From: Amoebophrya sp. A120
Taxonomy: Eukaryota; Sar; Dinophyceae; Syndiniales; Amoebophryaceae
Length of the DNA: 64,000 nucleotides
Assembly (NCBI GenBank): GCA_905178155.1
Contig: CAJINV010000008.1
Location: 3,894,793-3,958,792 of the forward strand
Reading direction: 5' to 3'
A program made the position numbers and the translations under genes. Below are positions 22,668 to 35,597 of this stretch, one piece after another (the first letter of the stretch is position 1; every line of letters begins with the position of its first letter). Below the pieces are notes generated by a model. It searched no databases. It was not told the DNA's origin and saw only the letters and a list, made by a program, of their open reading frames with translations.

Positions 22668-25600
22668 ATGGCGCGTTTATTTTTCAACTCAAAAACTGCA
22701 GCGGCCTGCAAAAGAAATAAGGCTCGGTGTGCCGCGGGCCGCGCGGCCGGCGGTGGAACAACAAAGCCGATCATGCGAAACAGGGTTTTGTTTTTGACGA
22801 ACCTGGGCCTGGCAGCTGCAGCAGGGACTCTACTGCTGTTTGGAGAAATGCCCTTCATCTCGCAACGTTACAGCTCCACCAGTACTAGTATTGTGACAGC
22901 GGTGTCAGGCGCAAGATTCATTCCTCCTGGTGTGGCACGTGCACCCAACCAGCGCGGAGCCGGAGCTGCCTCAAGAACAGGAGGAGCTGAAGGGAACGAC
23001 GAGTCGGTGCGGAGTGTTGTTCTTCCTGACGCATCTACTTCTACTTCGTCGAACAAAATAACGCGACGCGGGCGGCGGGGGAAACGCAGCCACAACTTCA
23101 CAAGACCCGAACTTCGAGTAGATGAGGAGTTGCACCACACAGCAGAGACAGATGAAGACGATGAACAGTACCACCACGACTCTCCTTGCACGGATGTTGA
23201 TCTAGATGTGGAGCAGCTGCCAATCGCAGGAGACCAGGTCGCCGCGGGCGCCGCTGCCGGGCACTTCTACGACCAGCCGCAGAACGGCCACCAGGAACTG
23301 CAGTATCGCAATTATGTACAACATGACGGGGCCGCGTACCACACGTCGTCGGCGCAAGTTCTAGATGAGCACGTCGCCCATCAAAACTTCATGACGAGCG
23401 CCCCTGCGGCCTGTGGTTTCTCCGTGTTCGCTGGCTGTCCTGCTCCGCCGGCTGGTGGATCTTCAGGTTGCATAAGTTATGGCGTTCCTGTAGTCAACGG
23501 TATGATTCCAGTCACGCTTCTGTGTTGCAGTCCTACACGGGGTCCAATGGCAATGGACCTCCCAAATAAAATGGAAGATCCGTCCTCGCCGACCGCGAAG
23601 AGCAACAGCACGGCAGTGGGCAGCTCGCATGGTAGTGGTAGTTCGAGCGCCACGAGTCCGTTTGCGGGTCCTGTGATGTCCCATGGTGGCAACTCTGCTT
23701 TTGGTGCCTTCGGAAGTTGTAACGGCTACGGCACTCGCACTGCTAGTGGGTGGAATAATTCTACGGCTCCTGGTGAAGATGCTGCAGCAGCAGGGGTGAA
23801 CTATTATGTTGACAACGAAACGACCGCGAACAACAAGACCGGCATGAGTACTGGCGATCATGTTGCCACCTATGCAGGAGGCAGCTGCAGCTCCTTTCCA
23901 GGAGCCTGGACAAGTCCTGGTAGTTCTTGTGGTCCTTCTTCAAGCACCCTGCCTTGCGGAGGGTTCAATATGATTCCGTGTCCTGCTACCTACAACGCGA
24001 CTCAATACATGAACGGCTACGGTGGAGGTTCCGGTTCCTGTATTCGGGGAATTATCCACAATGAAGAGCAACACCAACAGGTACAACAAACTCAAACGAA
24101 GATGAACTCATGCGGCACGGCGGGGCCACGGCCACCAGCGTGTCCCTCTACTCCGATGCTTGTCCCGGTGCACATGCCTGTTATGGTTCCGACTGGTGTA
24201 GTTGCCACATCTACCAGTGTGGGAGGTGCAGCGGCGACTACTCCTCCAGACGAGACCTATACCAGTACGGGCGGACCGGCACAAGTTCAAATACCCCTGA
24301 CCTCAACAAGCAAAGTTAATTCGAATGCTCTACCTTGTAGTGCACGTGCAGCAGGAGGAGCTCACGCTCAGGAGCACGATCGGGGGCAATTGAAAATGTC
24401 CCAAAGTTCGCTACCACCAGCAGCACCCGCGCCGCCGAACCACCACGACGCTTTGAATTATACTACCTTTGGTTGTGATCCTCTGTCTGCGCTACGGGCG
24501 AGGTTCCACGGAGACGGGCTGCCCAGCATGCCGGCGCACCCCGACCAGGAAACCGTGTCGGAACGTTTTCTGGCCGATTACTGTGCCTCTTTGCAAGCGC
24601 AGTATGCGGACCTGGTGGCGGAAAACGCGCACCTGTGCGACCTTGCGGATTTGCGCTTCGAAGTTTCCGATTTGATGGCGCGGGCAGAGCGAGAGGAGAA
24701 GGATCGGGAGGATCTACTCCTACGCAGGCGAGTGGTGCAAGACCTGGCAGCGCGCCGGGGAGTTGTAGAAAACGAGGCTGAGGCGGATGAAGGAGATCAG
24801 CAGCGCGACCCGCCAACTGCTCTAGCGAGCACATCCTCGAAAGCTAGTGGTGGAGCGCCAGGAGCAAGTAGACAAAAAATGAAACTCTCGAACCGCAGCC
24901 TGAAGCCCAACGAGTTGGACCATGCAAAGAAAAAGCAACTGCAAGCAGTGGAAGCCCGCGTCTTTTTGGCCAAAGGGAGGCCAGGCTCGTCTCTTGATGA
25001 AGACCTTGATGATGCGAGCAACGAGATGGAACAAACAAAAAACCGAACATGTGCGCTGCCAGCTGCACAGCAAGAAGCTGTTGACCTTGACAGCAATATC
25101 TCGTCTGAATTACACAAAACGGATGCTAATGCGACATCACCGACTGCATCATCAGCAGGAGCAACCGCCGATCGGGAGCAAGTACAGGATCTCGCAGAGG
25201 TTTTCGCTCGAAAAAAACTGCCATTTCCCAGGAACCCGGGATCCGCGGGGCACCCCTACGCCTGCTTCGGGGATGGCTGCAAGTATTTCCAGCGCGGGCT
25301 GCAACAGGGGAGTCTCCACGCGGGCTGCAAGGACGGCGACCGTTGCACGCGATGCCACATTTGTTGCTGGAAGAACACCACGGGAAGGAACAGGAAGGGG
25401 AAACAAAAAAGAAGCAGCAGCAGGGGGCAGCAGGGTTTTGATAAAGTTATTCATGATGCTGAAGGTTTTAATTCCAACTACACCAACAATAATGAAAGCA
25501 AAAGCGAAAAAGCTGGCACTGCTTACCAGGAGCCCGACCAAGAGGGCTGCAGGAGCTACGGCAGCTATCTTCAAGCCCAACATGGTGTCCCGCCTCCTCC

Positions 25601-28600
25601 TCCTCCTGCCCCCGTGATCCTCGATCTTGCTTCCAGTCTGGATTTGGATGCCGTTGATGCGCCGCAGCCGCGGGACGAGGACGACAGTGCCACTGGTGTT
25701 GATTATCCGGCACCTCCACCTCCTCCTCCACGACCCCTCCTCTTCGACACCGGCCGCATTCTAACTCGCAGCAATACTGGCGCGCCTTCGCCGCCACCCC
25801 CGGACGACGTGAAGCGCGCTTTCATGCGGGGAGGTCCGGCGGCGGCAATAGAAGGAGGTGTCCGGCCTGGTTGTAGTTCTTCGGATGATCTCGAAGCATC
25901 CCGCGCGGGAGGAACAACAAAAGCGAACACCACGAAGGTGTTGCAACGTCGAGCCTCCGAGCGTTGGGCGGACATTCCGGTGGGAACAGGAGAGGATCAG
26001 CAAGACGATGAGGACGTCGAGCTGATGTGTGGTCTTTTCTCTACGGGAGATAGAACCCCGCCGCCGCCACCGGAGACCCCGCCGCCTGCGCTTGTCTACA
26101 GCAATAAAAAGCAGGATGATCTCGTCGTCGTCCCGCTGTCGCTGCGCCAGCACTCCTCTCGCACACTGCAGGCCTTGAACCTACACCTGGCGGAACCCCT
26201 CATGAAAAAAGCGAAGGCGCGACAAGACAAGCTTTTACTATGAACTGCAAAAGTATCGTACTAGTATAAATCGCATGACAAATGGAATTTGTCATGCTGT
26301 TTCACCTTGGGATGAAGATTTGGAATGCATGACTGCGATTACTACGAGTGCGATACTTTTGCACAGGATATTTACTTGACACCAGCAATCCTGCAGCGAA
26401 TCGGCCATTGGGTCCGGCGATGGTGGTATCAAGAGCAAAAATCCCCCCGCCCCATATCAAAGCGGAAATCTGTGATGCAGATTTGTGGCCACAAATCAGC
26501 TTTGTGATGCTAGAAGGCAAAAGATGCGGACTGTAGTGCTATCTAGCGTGGGAAAGTGTTGCATCTCCAGCATGTTGACACGAGGCAACTGGAAGTGGGA
26601 AACAGCATGACAAATTGCCTGCAATTCAGGCCACAGCTGCGTCTCTTGGCCTTCTAGCAATACAAGTCGATTTGTGTACTCAAATACAGCATCACAAATT
26701 TCGTTTCCGATATGGGGAGGGGGGATTTTTCTTCTTGATAGGTGGACGTGGACGTGGGCATAAAGAAGACTTCTGACCTCCGGATGGAACAACATCAGCA
26801 AGTTGCCTTGGCCGATAGAAGTGGTCTTCAGGAAGTGGAAGGAGAAAATTTATCCGAGGTGGACGACGGTGCAGCATCAACATCATCTGGTGAACCGGGT
26901 TGGTTTCCCCTCGATTTCGACTGGAGAAAAGGGAAGACATCGAATTGGAAATCGCCACTGCGTTTGGGCTTGCTTGCGGATGATGAACGTACACGTCGTA
27001 GCTCCTTGTTGACTCAGATTCACGGCGAATTGGTAGAGGGTCCTTCATCCGTCCGTGATTCCCCCACAGCAACATTTTCCCCATCGTTCCCCATTCTCCG
27101 CCGCGAGGATCGGCAGTATACACCGCTGCGGCTCGGCGTCGGCAGCAAAGTACTGTCCGCTCTGGGCGTTGGGACAGTAGTCGCTGATAGAAAAAGTAGC
27201 CCATCAGCTTCTAGTACATCGAGTTCTTCGGGCGGCGCAATGAAGGAGGTGGAGCAGGGTGTAGAAGATGTTCAAAGTCAGCGTCAGCGAGGCAAACACG
27301 CAGAAAGGTTCGCAACTAGTACAACTGGTGCTGGTTGCACTACAACCGTGGCAGGCGTGTTGGAGGACGGCTGCAAGAACTCTAGCGCAGCTGCGCCTTC
27401 TTCTCCATCAACTACACAACGTGATCGTGAGGATGCGAAACAACTACAACATCACCTAGGAACGATATCAAAGATCAAGAAGCAGAAACGCCGAGCCCAG
27501 GAAATCAAGCCCGATGATCCCGAGGGCACGCCGAAGCTGACGCCCAAAGGCATGCTGCGGCAGCTGAGCGAAGCGTGGATGCCCTCCGCCGGTTCCTCCG
27601 GTGCGGGAACGGAGTTGCATGATTTGGCGCAAGTACTATCGCACGAAAGTTTTCTCTCAGGCGACAAAGACAACTCTTCAGCGGACCACCTCCGGCAAAA
27701 TTCATCAACGAAAGCGAAAGCAAACGGGACAAGTACTGGGCCGGGGCAGGATCAGCGAGTTGCACATCAGCAGGTTATTTCGCGTGACCCTGGTCATATT
27801 CCTGCCTACCACAAAACAAGAGGCGCCGGCTCTCGACATTTCCATCCCGAAGACTTGGATGTTGAGCTGCCTGAGGATGCAGAAGCAATGACTCCGGGTT
27901 TCAATGCTACGAAAATCACGGCTCGCATGAATTCTGTCGGAAAAACTGATGTTGACCTGCTTAACGACGGTTTTATGCTACCCGAACAGGCAACCCCTCC
28001 ACCAACAGCAGCGACGATCGAAGCAGGCCGCTCTATCTTCGATCCGCTGCCGCTCAGGGCAAGGACACCCTCGGGCGAAACGATTGTTCTTTCTGCCGCT
28101 TTGGAAAGTGTTGTCTCCTCGTCTTTCATCGGTGGTCCAGGATCTTCAGCATCTGCTTCTGAGCAGGTGCAGCTTGAAAGGAAAAAGGATGGCCAGATGC
28201 AAACAAGAACCAATAGCAAGAAAGCGAAATCCACATGGTCCAAAAACAAAAGGGAAAGGTTTCTGTCAAGTGCGTCATCTTCTGGCGCTGGAGGTGCACC
28301 CACCATGGGAGCAGCTGGCAGTACAACGACGAATGGCGCGCATCAACATCGCGAACAACGAGATGAGGAGGCAGGTGGCGCAAAGACTCCAACTTCCAAT
28401 TACACGACGTCCACGGAACGCGTGCGGAGGCCGCTGATGCCCCAACGTCGCAAGGGGTTCTGGGCCGATTCCTTGGCGCATGAGACTGGCAGCGGCGATG
28501 GGGGAAGCGACACGGACTGCTGTCCAAACGGGTTTGAGGAACTTTCCGGGTACACGTGCGTAGCTGCGGGCGGGTCGAACGCAGCTGATCCACGGTACTA

Positions 28601-30477
28601 CAGCCAAACAAATCTAGATTGACGCACCAGAATTTGTTTTAACGCGCTTCAGTGCCTGGCTGTTGCTTGTTCTTGCGCGGCCGTTCTTCATTCTCCCCGA
28701 TGGCGATGGTCGGAAACGAGAGCTGCGAGCAGCAGGCCTAGCCTAGCATTTTCATTTTGATTTTCGTGTGGCCACTTGAAATTGGCATACTATGTATTTC
28801 GACGAAGTCCCTGCGCCTGCTTGTCCTTCTTGTTCGGAAAATGTGATCCGTTTCCCCCCCGAGATTGATAATGATTATTTAGGCATTTCAACATTTTCTG
28901 AAAATGAAGCAACCCGCCTTTGACAGGTTTGAATTTGAGTTTCTATTTCAATTTCACAATCAAACAGCGCTCCTGCTTCGAGTCACCAGATTGGGGATCG
29001 TGGTGTGTGCACCGAGCAGCAGGCTGGCGGTGACCTTGTGGGCTCGGATTCCAGACAGTATCTCATTGATTTACATCTAGCACCGGTTCGTGGAAATATT
29101 TACTCGCTCTGTGCGTAGTTGTATGCAATAGATTTTCGTTTATCTTCTATTTACCATGAAATCGTGATTATCATTATCGTCCTCAACGCACACTCACTGC
29201 AGGGCGACCCCTCTCCTATTTACCCGGCGGGAGTATACCCCTGTGGGCCCCTCTACGTTCAGCGTGGCTCCTCGCAGCGATCAAGAACCGCAAGATCAAC
29301 TCCAGTGGCCGGAGGAAAAAAAGCAGCAATCTGTCGAAAACTTGCCCTACTCCACGGAAGACGACGTCAGAACGGAGCCGGAAGTGGTGGAGCTGCTAGT
29401 ACCTGCTGGTGCTGACGACCAGGCGACAGACTTTTTGAGCCCAGCGGCGTTTGAAAGTTTTAATTTCCCGGGAGCAGAGGCGGTAAATGCAATCGGTATC
29501 CACAGTAGGTCAGAACTCGTTTATTGGACCTTCACCGCATGGGACGGACTAGAAACGCAGAGGCTGGCTCTGCATGATATAAAGAAAGTGATGCCTAGTA
29601 CTTACCGTCCCCATCAAGCACGACCAGGACTACAGCGATGCGCGACAACTTCCTGGATTTTTGATTTGCATTCTTTTGCTATTTTGTACTACGTCGTGTC
29701 CTCGTCCTGGTGTAGTGGTCCAGGAACTAGAACTATTTGTGTTCTACTTGCATAATCGCCCGCGCCACTGCTGAGGCCGCATCCGACGTGGAGGACGTGC
29801 GTGACTTCGAGCAAGACGTTCTTGCGACGGACGTCCTCAGTGAGGAGTTCCAGAAAAAGTTGCATCTGAAGGGAAGGAGTTCTTCCTTTTCCTCCTCCGG
29901 CGCTTCTCCACGTGCTGACGATTCAAGTGAGCCCCGTCTTGGTACACAGCAAGCAGTACAACTAGAAGATCCTGCTGCTCGCCCAGTAGATCATGTTCTT
30001 GACCGATCCCAACCAGCGGATCACCGCGGTGCTGCTCCTGTTGCTACTTCTAATACTATTCCAATTGCGGCCTCGCACCCCTTCAAGACGAGACACCAGC
30101 ACATAAGTTCTTCTCAGCAGCCAAGTAGGAGCCGCACTTCCAGCTTCGGGACAGCAACCAGTAACACAGACCCGACGTTTTTATTGAGTAGCAGCAGCCC
30201 CATGAAACACGTGGCCACCTGGGACTCGTTCAACCCCGAATTGAGCGAGGACGACATGTTTGCAACACACTCGCAGTCGCAACCGCAAGTAGAATCGCGT
30301 CATCATGAACATCATCTTCCAAGCAGTAGCAGCGCCACAAGAACTACTAGCGTGCTAAAAACGTCGGCTAGAAGTAGCGCTAGTAGCAACATGCCTGGTG
30401 AGTTACTAGTGTCCTCGGAAGCAATGCAAGGTCGTGTCAGTTTCCATCCGACTTACGACAGCTTGGGCCATATCTAA
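22668..30477 (+). CDS. CCCH zinc-finger protein B, five exons, two introners
   Basis: First ATG 22668. Exons 22668-26238, 26376-26426 (51 nt), 26746-28594, 29203-29587, 29776-30477 sum to 6,558 nt = 2,185 residues plus stop with all phases matching. Introns 1 and 2 are introners C and B; intron 3 (28595-29202) runs GTACTA...CTGCAG and intron 4 (29588-29775) GTGATG...CTGAG. Residues about 36-57 (RVLFLTNLGLAAAAGTLLLF) form a signal peptide or anchor. The zinc-finger block GHPYACFGDGCKY...GCKDGDRCTRCHICCW has C871, C887, C893, H897, so the first loop is 15 residues where 8 is usual. A charged helical segment (YCASLQAQYADLVAENAHL, about nt 24580) precedes it; Pro-rich runs follow. Remainder low complexity. 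Likely RNA-binding by family knowledge; the N-terminal hydrophobic segment makes location uncertain. Intron 4 is the least certain join. Confidence 0.8.
26239..26370. mobile_element. introner C, 132 bp, in CCCH gene B
   Basis: Left end TATGAACTGCAAAAGTATCG; reverse complement of the right end TATCCTGTGCAAAAGTATCG, continuing to about 32 bp. Perfect direct repeat TTTAC at 26234-26238 and 26371-26375. Contains an internal palindrome built on GCATGACAAAT / ATTTGTCATGC near 26271-26300. Removing the element plus one repeat joins KLL to LDTSNPAANRPLGP in frame. No offset within the repeat gives a GT donor. Confidence 0.9.
26427..26740. mobile_element. introner B, 314 bp, in CCCH gene B
   Basis: Left end TATCAAGAGCAAAAATCCCC; reverse complement of the right end TATCAAGAAGAAAAATCCCC, both continuing through a CCGCCCCATATC/CCTCCCCATATC segment (about 32 bp). 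Perfect direct repeat GGTGG at 26422-26426 and 26741-26745. Contains GCATGACA near 26606. Removal restores GPAMV|DVDVGIKK. Here a one-base shift within the repeat would give GT...AG ends. Same family as introner A at 55.1 kb. Confidence 0.9.
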
Positions 30478-31465
30478 AAACGCATCACCGCGCACAGAAA
30501 TAACCTGCGATTTCGATTTTGTTTTCGCAGTCGCGAGGTATGAAAAAATTTGAATGAGTGAGAAGCTCACGCACTTACCTTTCATAGTTCCCGATCTTCT
30601 TCTTCATGTCCAGCAGGTCAGCATCTTGCTTCGTACTTCATTGCTCAGCTCTTTCATCCTTTGAAGATGAAACAAGGTCGGGGGCGAGCCCAAATAAAAA
30701 ACAACTTTCCTATGCAACCCACGAACATGATCAAGAAAGACAAATACAAACGTAAAAAAAAAAAGGCGAAAAATATCTTTCGCCTAGAGATTCAGAACAA
30801 GAAGAATAACCTCCAACACGGCCGCGCTGTGCAAATTTCACTTTCAGTACTAGTCTTCACAAAGCACCGTGACTGCCTCTGCCGTTGTTTTGCTAATCGT
30901 CATTGCAGCGTCAGGAGTCATGGTGCTACTCGTCGTAAATCATCATCTCGTCATACTTCTATAACAGATACAGAACTTCTCGGACGACCGAGGAGGATTT
31001 GCATCAAGAACAACAGCCTTTCAAACGGTTCCATGTGACCAACCTCAACAAACAAACACAAGAGCTGCTGGCTACAACTACAACATACGAGAACTAACAG
31101 GACATCAAGCGTAAATATCTATGTATGAGGAGGACCTACTAATTGCACTACTACTGGACGGGGCGGGCTCTGTTGTAACGCCGTTGCTTGCAGCAGCTCC
31201 GCCAGCCGCAAATTGGTTGGCGACGCAATGGAACTACCAACGAACCTATGGTGATGGCCGCGATCGTTGTTTGGCTAGTACGATTACAGTAGTCAAGATC
31301 CCCCATCAGACCTTGATGCTCGACGTGTATGATTTATCATCTCGAAATATTTTTTAGGAATATTAAGCGTAACCACCGTTCACCGCGGTGCAGCATCTTT
31401 CTTCTTCGCATCCTACCAGCAGGCACCTCTAAAACTTGATGGTGCTCACCTTATTTTTAAGCTCT
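30478..31465. other. intergenic, nothing recognised
   Basis: Roughly 1 kb with short frames (up to 125 codons, Lys/Asn-rich and unconvincing). No motif. Confidence 0.35.
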
Positions 31466-32790
31466 ATTCTTGATTTTTGATTTTGAGCCGCTACCAGAGC
31501 TCCGGCTCAGGTGGCGCAGGCAGGAAGGGCAAGAAGAGGAGTCTTGCTTAGGACCTGGCATTTCTATGGCGCCTGTTCTGACGCAAGGAAGGGCAAGCAG
31601 AGGCGGCTTGTTTTGGACCTTGTGGCTATGCGGAGGTTGGCCGAAGCACTACGGAGGCGGTAGTAGTGCCTCGCTCTGAAGCCAGGGGTGATTGAGGGTC
31701 TCGGCCCGCTTTCCCTCGGGCAACTCCCCGGGTCTGTTGGTTCACCACTAAAACGGGCGGCGTTTCTTCAGATCTTGGTGGCGACCGGTTGAAACACTGG
31801 TCGCCAGCTACTTACAAGCAGGAACATAGAAAGTACGTTAGACAGTTACTCGCTCGCCTAAAGAAGCGAGCACCCGATTGATTTTTGATTTTGACAGGAA
31901 GGGAGAGCAGAGGAGACAGGAAGGGAGACGGTGATGTTGACAGGAAGGGAGAGCAGAGCAGAGGAGACGGTGATGTTGACAGGAAGGGAGAGCAGAGGAG
32001 GCTCTCTTAGGACCTGCCAGATTTGTGGATCCTGTTGGACACGAGGAAGGGCAAGCAGAGGCGGCTTGTTTTGGACCTCGTGGCTGCGCGGAGGTTGGTA
32101 GGACTAGCACGGAAGAGGAGGTAGTGCTAGTCCCGCCTGAAGCCAAGGACTAAGAGCATCCCGGTGCAATTTTTCTGAGGCAACTCCACAGTCTTGGCTG
32201 TTCGACATCAAAGCGGGTGTTTTTTAGTCAAGTTCTGGTGGCAAATAATTGTTGAAACACAGCTTGCCTGCCACTTACTCTCAGGAACTCAATTAGCACG
32301 TACAACAGTCACTCGCTCGCCTAAAGAAGCGAGCACACAGTTGATTTTTGATTTTGAAGGAGCGTTTGCGTTTGCGTACCACTACCAGAGCCTCGGCTCA
32401 GGTAGTGTAGGCAGGAAGGGCTAGAAGAGGAGTCTAGCTTAGGACCTGCCATTTCTATGGCGCCTGTTCTGACGCAAGGAAGGACAAGCAGAGGCGGCTT
32501 GTTTTGGACCTTGTGGTTGGGCGGAGGCTGACGGGAGCATTACGGATGAGGTGGTAGTTTTGCTCCAGTCTGAAACCAGGGCTGAGGAAAGGCTTCGGCA
32601 GTTCTTCTCCCAGGCAACTCCCCGAGCTTGGCCGTTCACTACTAAAACGGGCGGTGTTTCGTCAGGCTCCGGTGGCGACTGGTTGAGACACTAGTTGCCA
32701 GCTATTTACAAACAGGAACATAGTTAGTACTGCAGACAGTTACTCGCTCGCCTGAAGAAGCGAGCACACAATTGATTTTGAAGGAGCAGT
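31466..32790. repeat. tandem array, three units of about 430-460 bp with covarying hairpins
   Basis: Landmarks recur in order three times. Hairpin 1 with loop AGAGGAG at 31529-31547, 31988-32006 and 32420-32438; a second hairpin CAAGC-AGAGGCG-GCTTG (about 31592, 32049, 32487); hairpin 3 at 31646-31669, 32102-32132, 32534-32566; hairpin 4 at 31779-31806 and 32673-32700 (weaker in copy 2); and CTCGCT...AGCGAG followed by TTGATTTT at about 31848, 32310, 32743. Unit 2 also has short internal repeats of GACAGGAAGGGAG. Stem sequences differ between copies but stay complementary. No supported open frame spans the units. Candidate structured RNA gene cluster or structured satellite; orientation is unknown. 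Confidence 0.75.
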
Positions 32791-35359
32791 AGTTGCTGCA
32801 GGACCTATTTAGTAGCTTCTCGTTCTTGTCCACGGAGCTTGCTAGTTCCTAGTAGGTCTCTGAAGGTGGAACCCAAAGACAACATAAATGTGTGTGAAGT
32901 GAAATACTTAGATTTAGAAAAGAAAAAGCACGCATGACAGAGCAGCAGAAAGAAAATATATATTTGTATACTTCCCTCACGGTGAAGATTTTCTCAACTC
33001 AAACGCTTCGACTCTTGAAAGAGTCACAACTTTATTTCCTGCGAATTGCGCTGCTGTATTTTCATTTACATTGGTTTAGATGATCTCTCTGCACGGTCAC
33101 CTGAAAGAAGATATTCTGGACAACAAAAGCTTTATTTATTTATCGGAAGTAGAAGACTTAGACATCTTTCTCGTCGACATCGTTCACGTTCATCTCGCCA
33201 AGCGGTACCCGTACCTCATCGTCCGTGAATAAATTTGCCTGCTGCAGTTGCACGCCAATATTTTATTCAATTTTTGCTTTTCTTCTACACGCTATTTACC
33301 AGCTGCGGATTCTACTGGTAGCATGTAGATGCTGATGTGCCGCACAGGGAGCATGTAAGTAACTGCCACCAAAACTTGCCATACAGAATAAATCTTCGTA
33401 CGGCGCATAGTAAAAAAGAACGGTGTTTGTTTCATCTGTGAAAAGTGTAATCTAAGTAAAGATTTGTTTCCGTCCCTCGACGTCACGCACTGGGATATCT
33501 TTACAGCAAGCAACGCCGGCGAACGTCCTTTCTGATTTTTTAAATTCGGCTGCATCGTCTTCGTCGTCCGTCGCACCATTGAAGTGCTGTCGTGGCGCTG
33601 GCTGCACGACGACCAGATGACGTTGTAAGTAGTTGTAGTTTTCCTCATTTCCGTCCCACAAGCGGCGCTGGATAAAAAATACAAGCATCGTTCTTTCTTA
33701 TTTGCTGAGATGCAGGTGCTGTGATGATCAACAAGTAGTATTCGCTACATCACACCTATTTTCAAAAAGTCATCAATATTCAATATTGAGAACTGCAGCA
33801 AGGACATGTGCAAATTTTTATCGGACGCAAATTTCAACAAAAATTGAAAAAAAATAAAATTGCTCATAACTAAAAACCAGGATCGTTATTTTTTTATAAA
33901 ATCTGGCATTGTCATTGTGTGTCATGGGTCATCGTAATTTTCAGGGCTCGTCCCGTATTTACCCGCCCACACCGGACGGTGGCCCGCTTGATTGATATTC
34001 TCTGCAAATAAATTACTGCGAATTATAAATTGCTTGATATAACTCCTGTTAATGTATGAGTAGAAGCACGGGCCAACTCAATGACCATGAATTCGAGAAC
34101 ATTTGAAGCAGAAGCTCGTTGTGACACGAAAAAAAAAAGTTGGGAATCAGATGAACCTCCAGGCTTTCTACTTATTGAGTAGAGTGCTAGTCTACTCACT
34201 TTTGAGCTGCAGTTGGTATCTCGCCGTGTTGTGCCTGTGCCCCTGCCCGCTTTCTGTTTTTGCTGCTGTTCTTCATCAGGATTTTCCTTTTTGATCAGGG
34301 TGAAGATCTTGCCAAAAGCAAATCTGTAGTGCGATGATGTGGTCAACCCCATCAACCTCGAAAAATGTTCCAGATCCGGTATTTGTTGATGATGTTCTTG
34401 CAGCAGCGTTTTTGCAGTTTACTCTTTGGCAGCAGTGTTTTCGCTGTTTGGAACAGTTTTCGCAGATCGAGATCATGAAGATCACACCTCCTGCTATTCG
34501 GACCAGTCTGTGATTTGATTGCACAGTAAAGCAGAAGGACATGTCTGCCGTAGTACAACGGCGCTCTTCTTGGTGATGCCATATTAATCGTTGAGACAGA
34601 TGCATAGCACATGCCGTGTTTCGACGAAGCGTCGAAGTCGAAGATAAGAAAGTAAGTGATGCACCACAATTTTCTTTTTCCCCGCAGCTGGGTACTGGTA
34701 GCGGTACGTAAATCGACATCTTCATCATTTTTGTCCACGACCACCAGATAGCTCTTGCGAGGTGACAAATTCCAATAAAAAAAGCAGCGGCGATGAATGT
34801 TAGAGTTACTAGAGTTGTTCTTCTTTCTGCAAAGACAAGACGACTTTTCTAATACTTCAATCGCACTGTAGTAAATTCTTTCTGGGATTATGCTGTCGTA
34901 AAAGACATGTAACGCCAGAAGAACGAAAAGCGTTTTCTTATTCACCGAATATTGCTCCTGTATTTTAGCGTTGATCGTTGGTCCGTTGTATCTATTATAT
35001 GCGAGATCAGGATCACAACTTTCGCTTATGAAAATTCTGTTATGGCATGTTCGATTCGTGCGTTCATAGTGTGCCTTATGTGACCCGTGGTCTATGTACA
35101 CTTATTTGATGCGAAACTCGTTCTAACTTAACGCTAGCACCAATATCGATTGGATTGTCATGTTGGATGAGAACGAGAACACATCCCAATATCATTTCGT
35201 AGCCTGACGCTCTTTTCTCACTCGACTAAGAACTTATTGCATCGACGTACTCAAGCTCAATGCTTTTGACGCCGAGCTTCCATCAACGTCCCCATCTTCA
35301 AGAAAAATACTTACTTACCTACTTTGCAATTCAGATATTCAAGAAACAGAACGGTACGC
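32791..35359. other. intergenic, no supported gene
   Basis: About 2.6 kb, AT-rich, with T and A runs. A minus-strand open frame of 249 codons (34352-35101) and one of 130 codons (33292-33684) exist but show no motif and have composition like the surroundings. Confidence 0.35.
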
Positions 35360-35597
35360 GCTGAGGCCTAGAATTATTCGTAGTAGCATCGTGATTGGGG
35401 TCAAACCTTGCGCATATACCCGGGCGCGGTACCCTCGTGAAGCGCCTTTTTTTACGCTGGTCAAACATAGCGAATTCATTGGCATACGCGCGTCACACCA
35501 TGTGGGTTCGCAGTTTGGGCGAGACGGGTTTTCTTGCTCTCTCTTTGTTGTTCTTCTCCTTTTTCCAGGATCCCGGAACTTTCGCCGTCCGAGATTT

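Noticed and set aside
34352-35101. 249-codon minus-strand frame
   Set aside because: No motif, AT-rich composition like the surroundings, no supporting splice or neighbour context; kept out as unproven.
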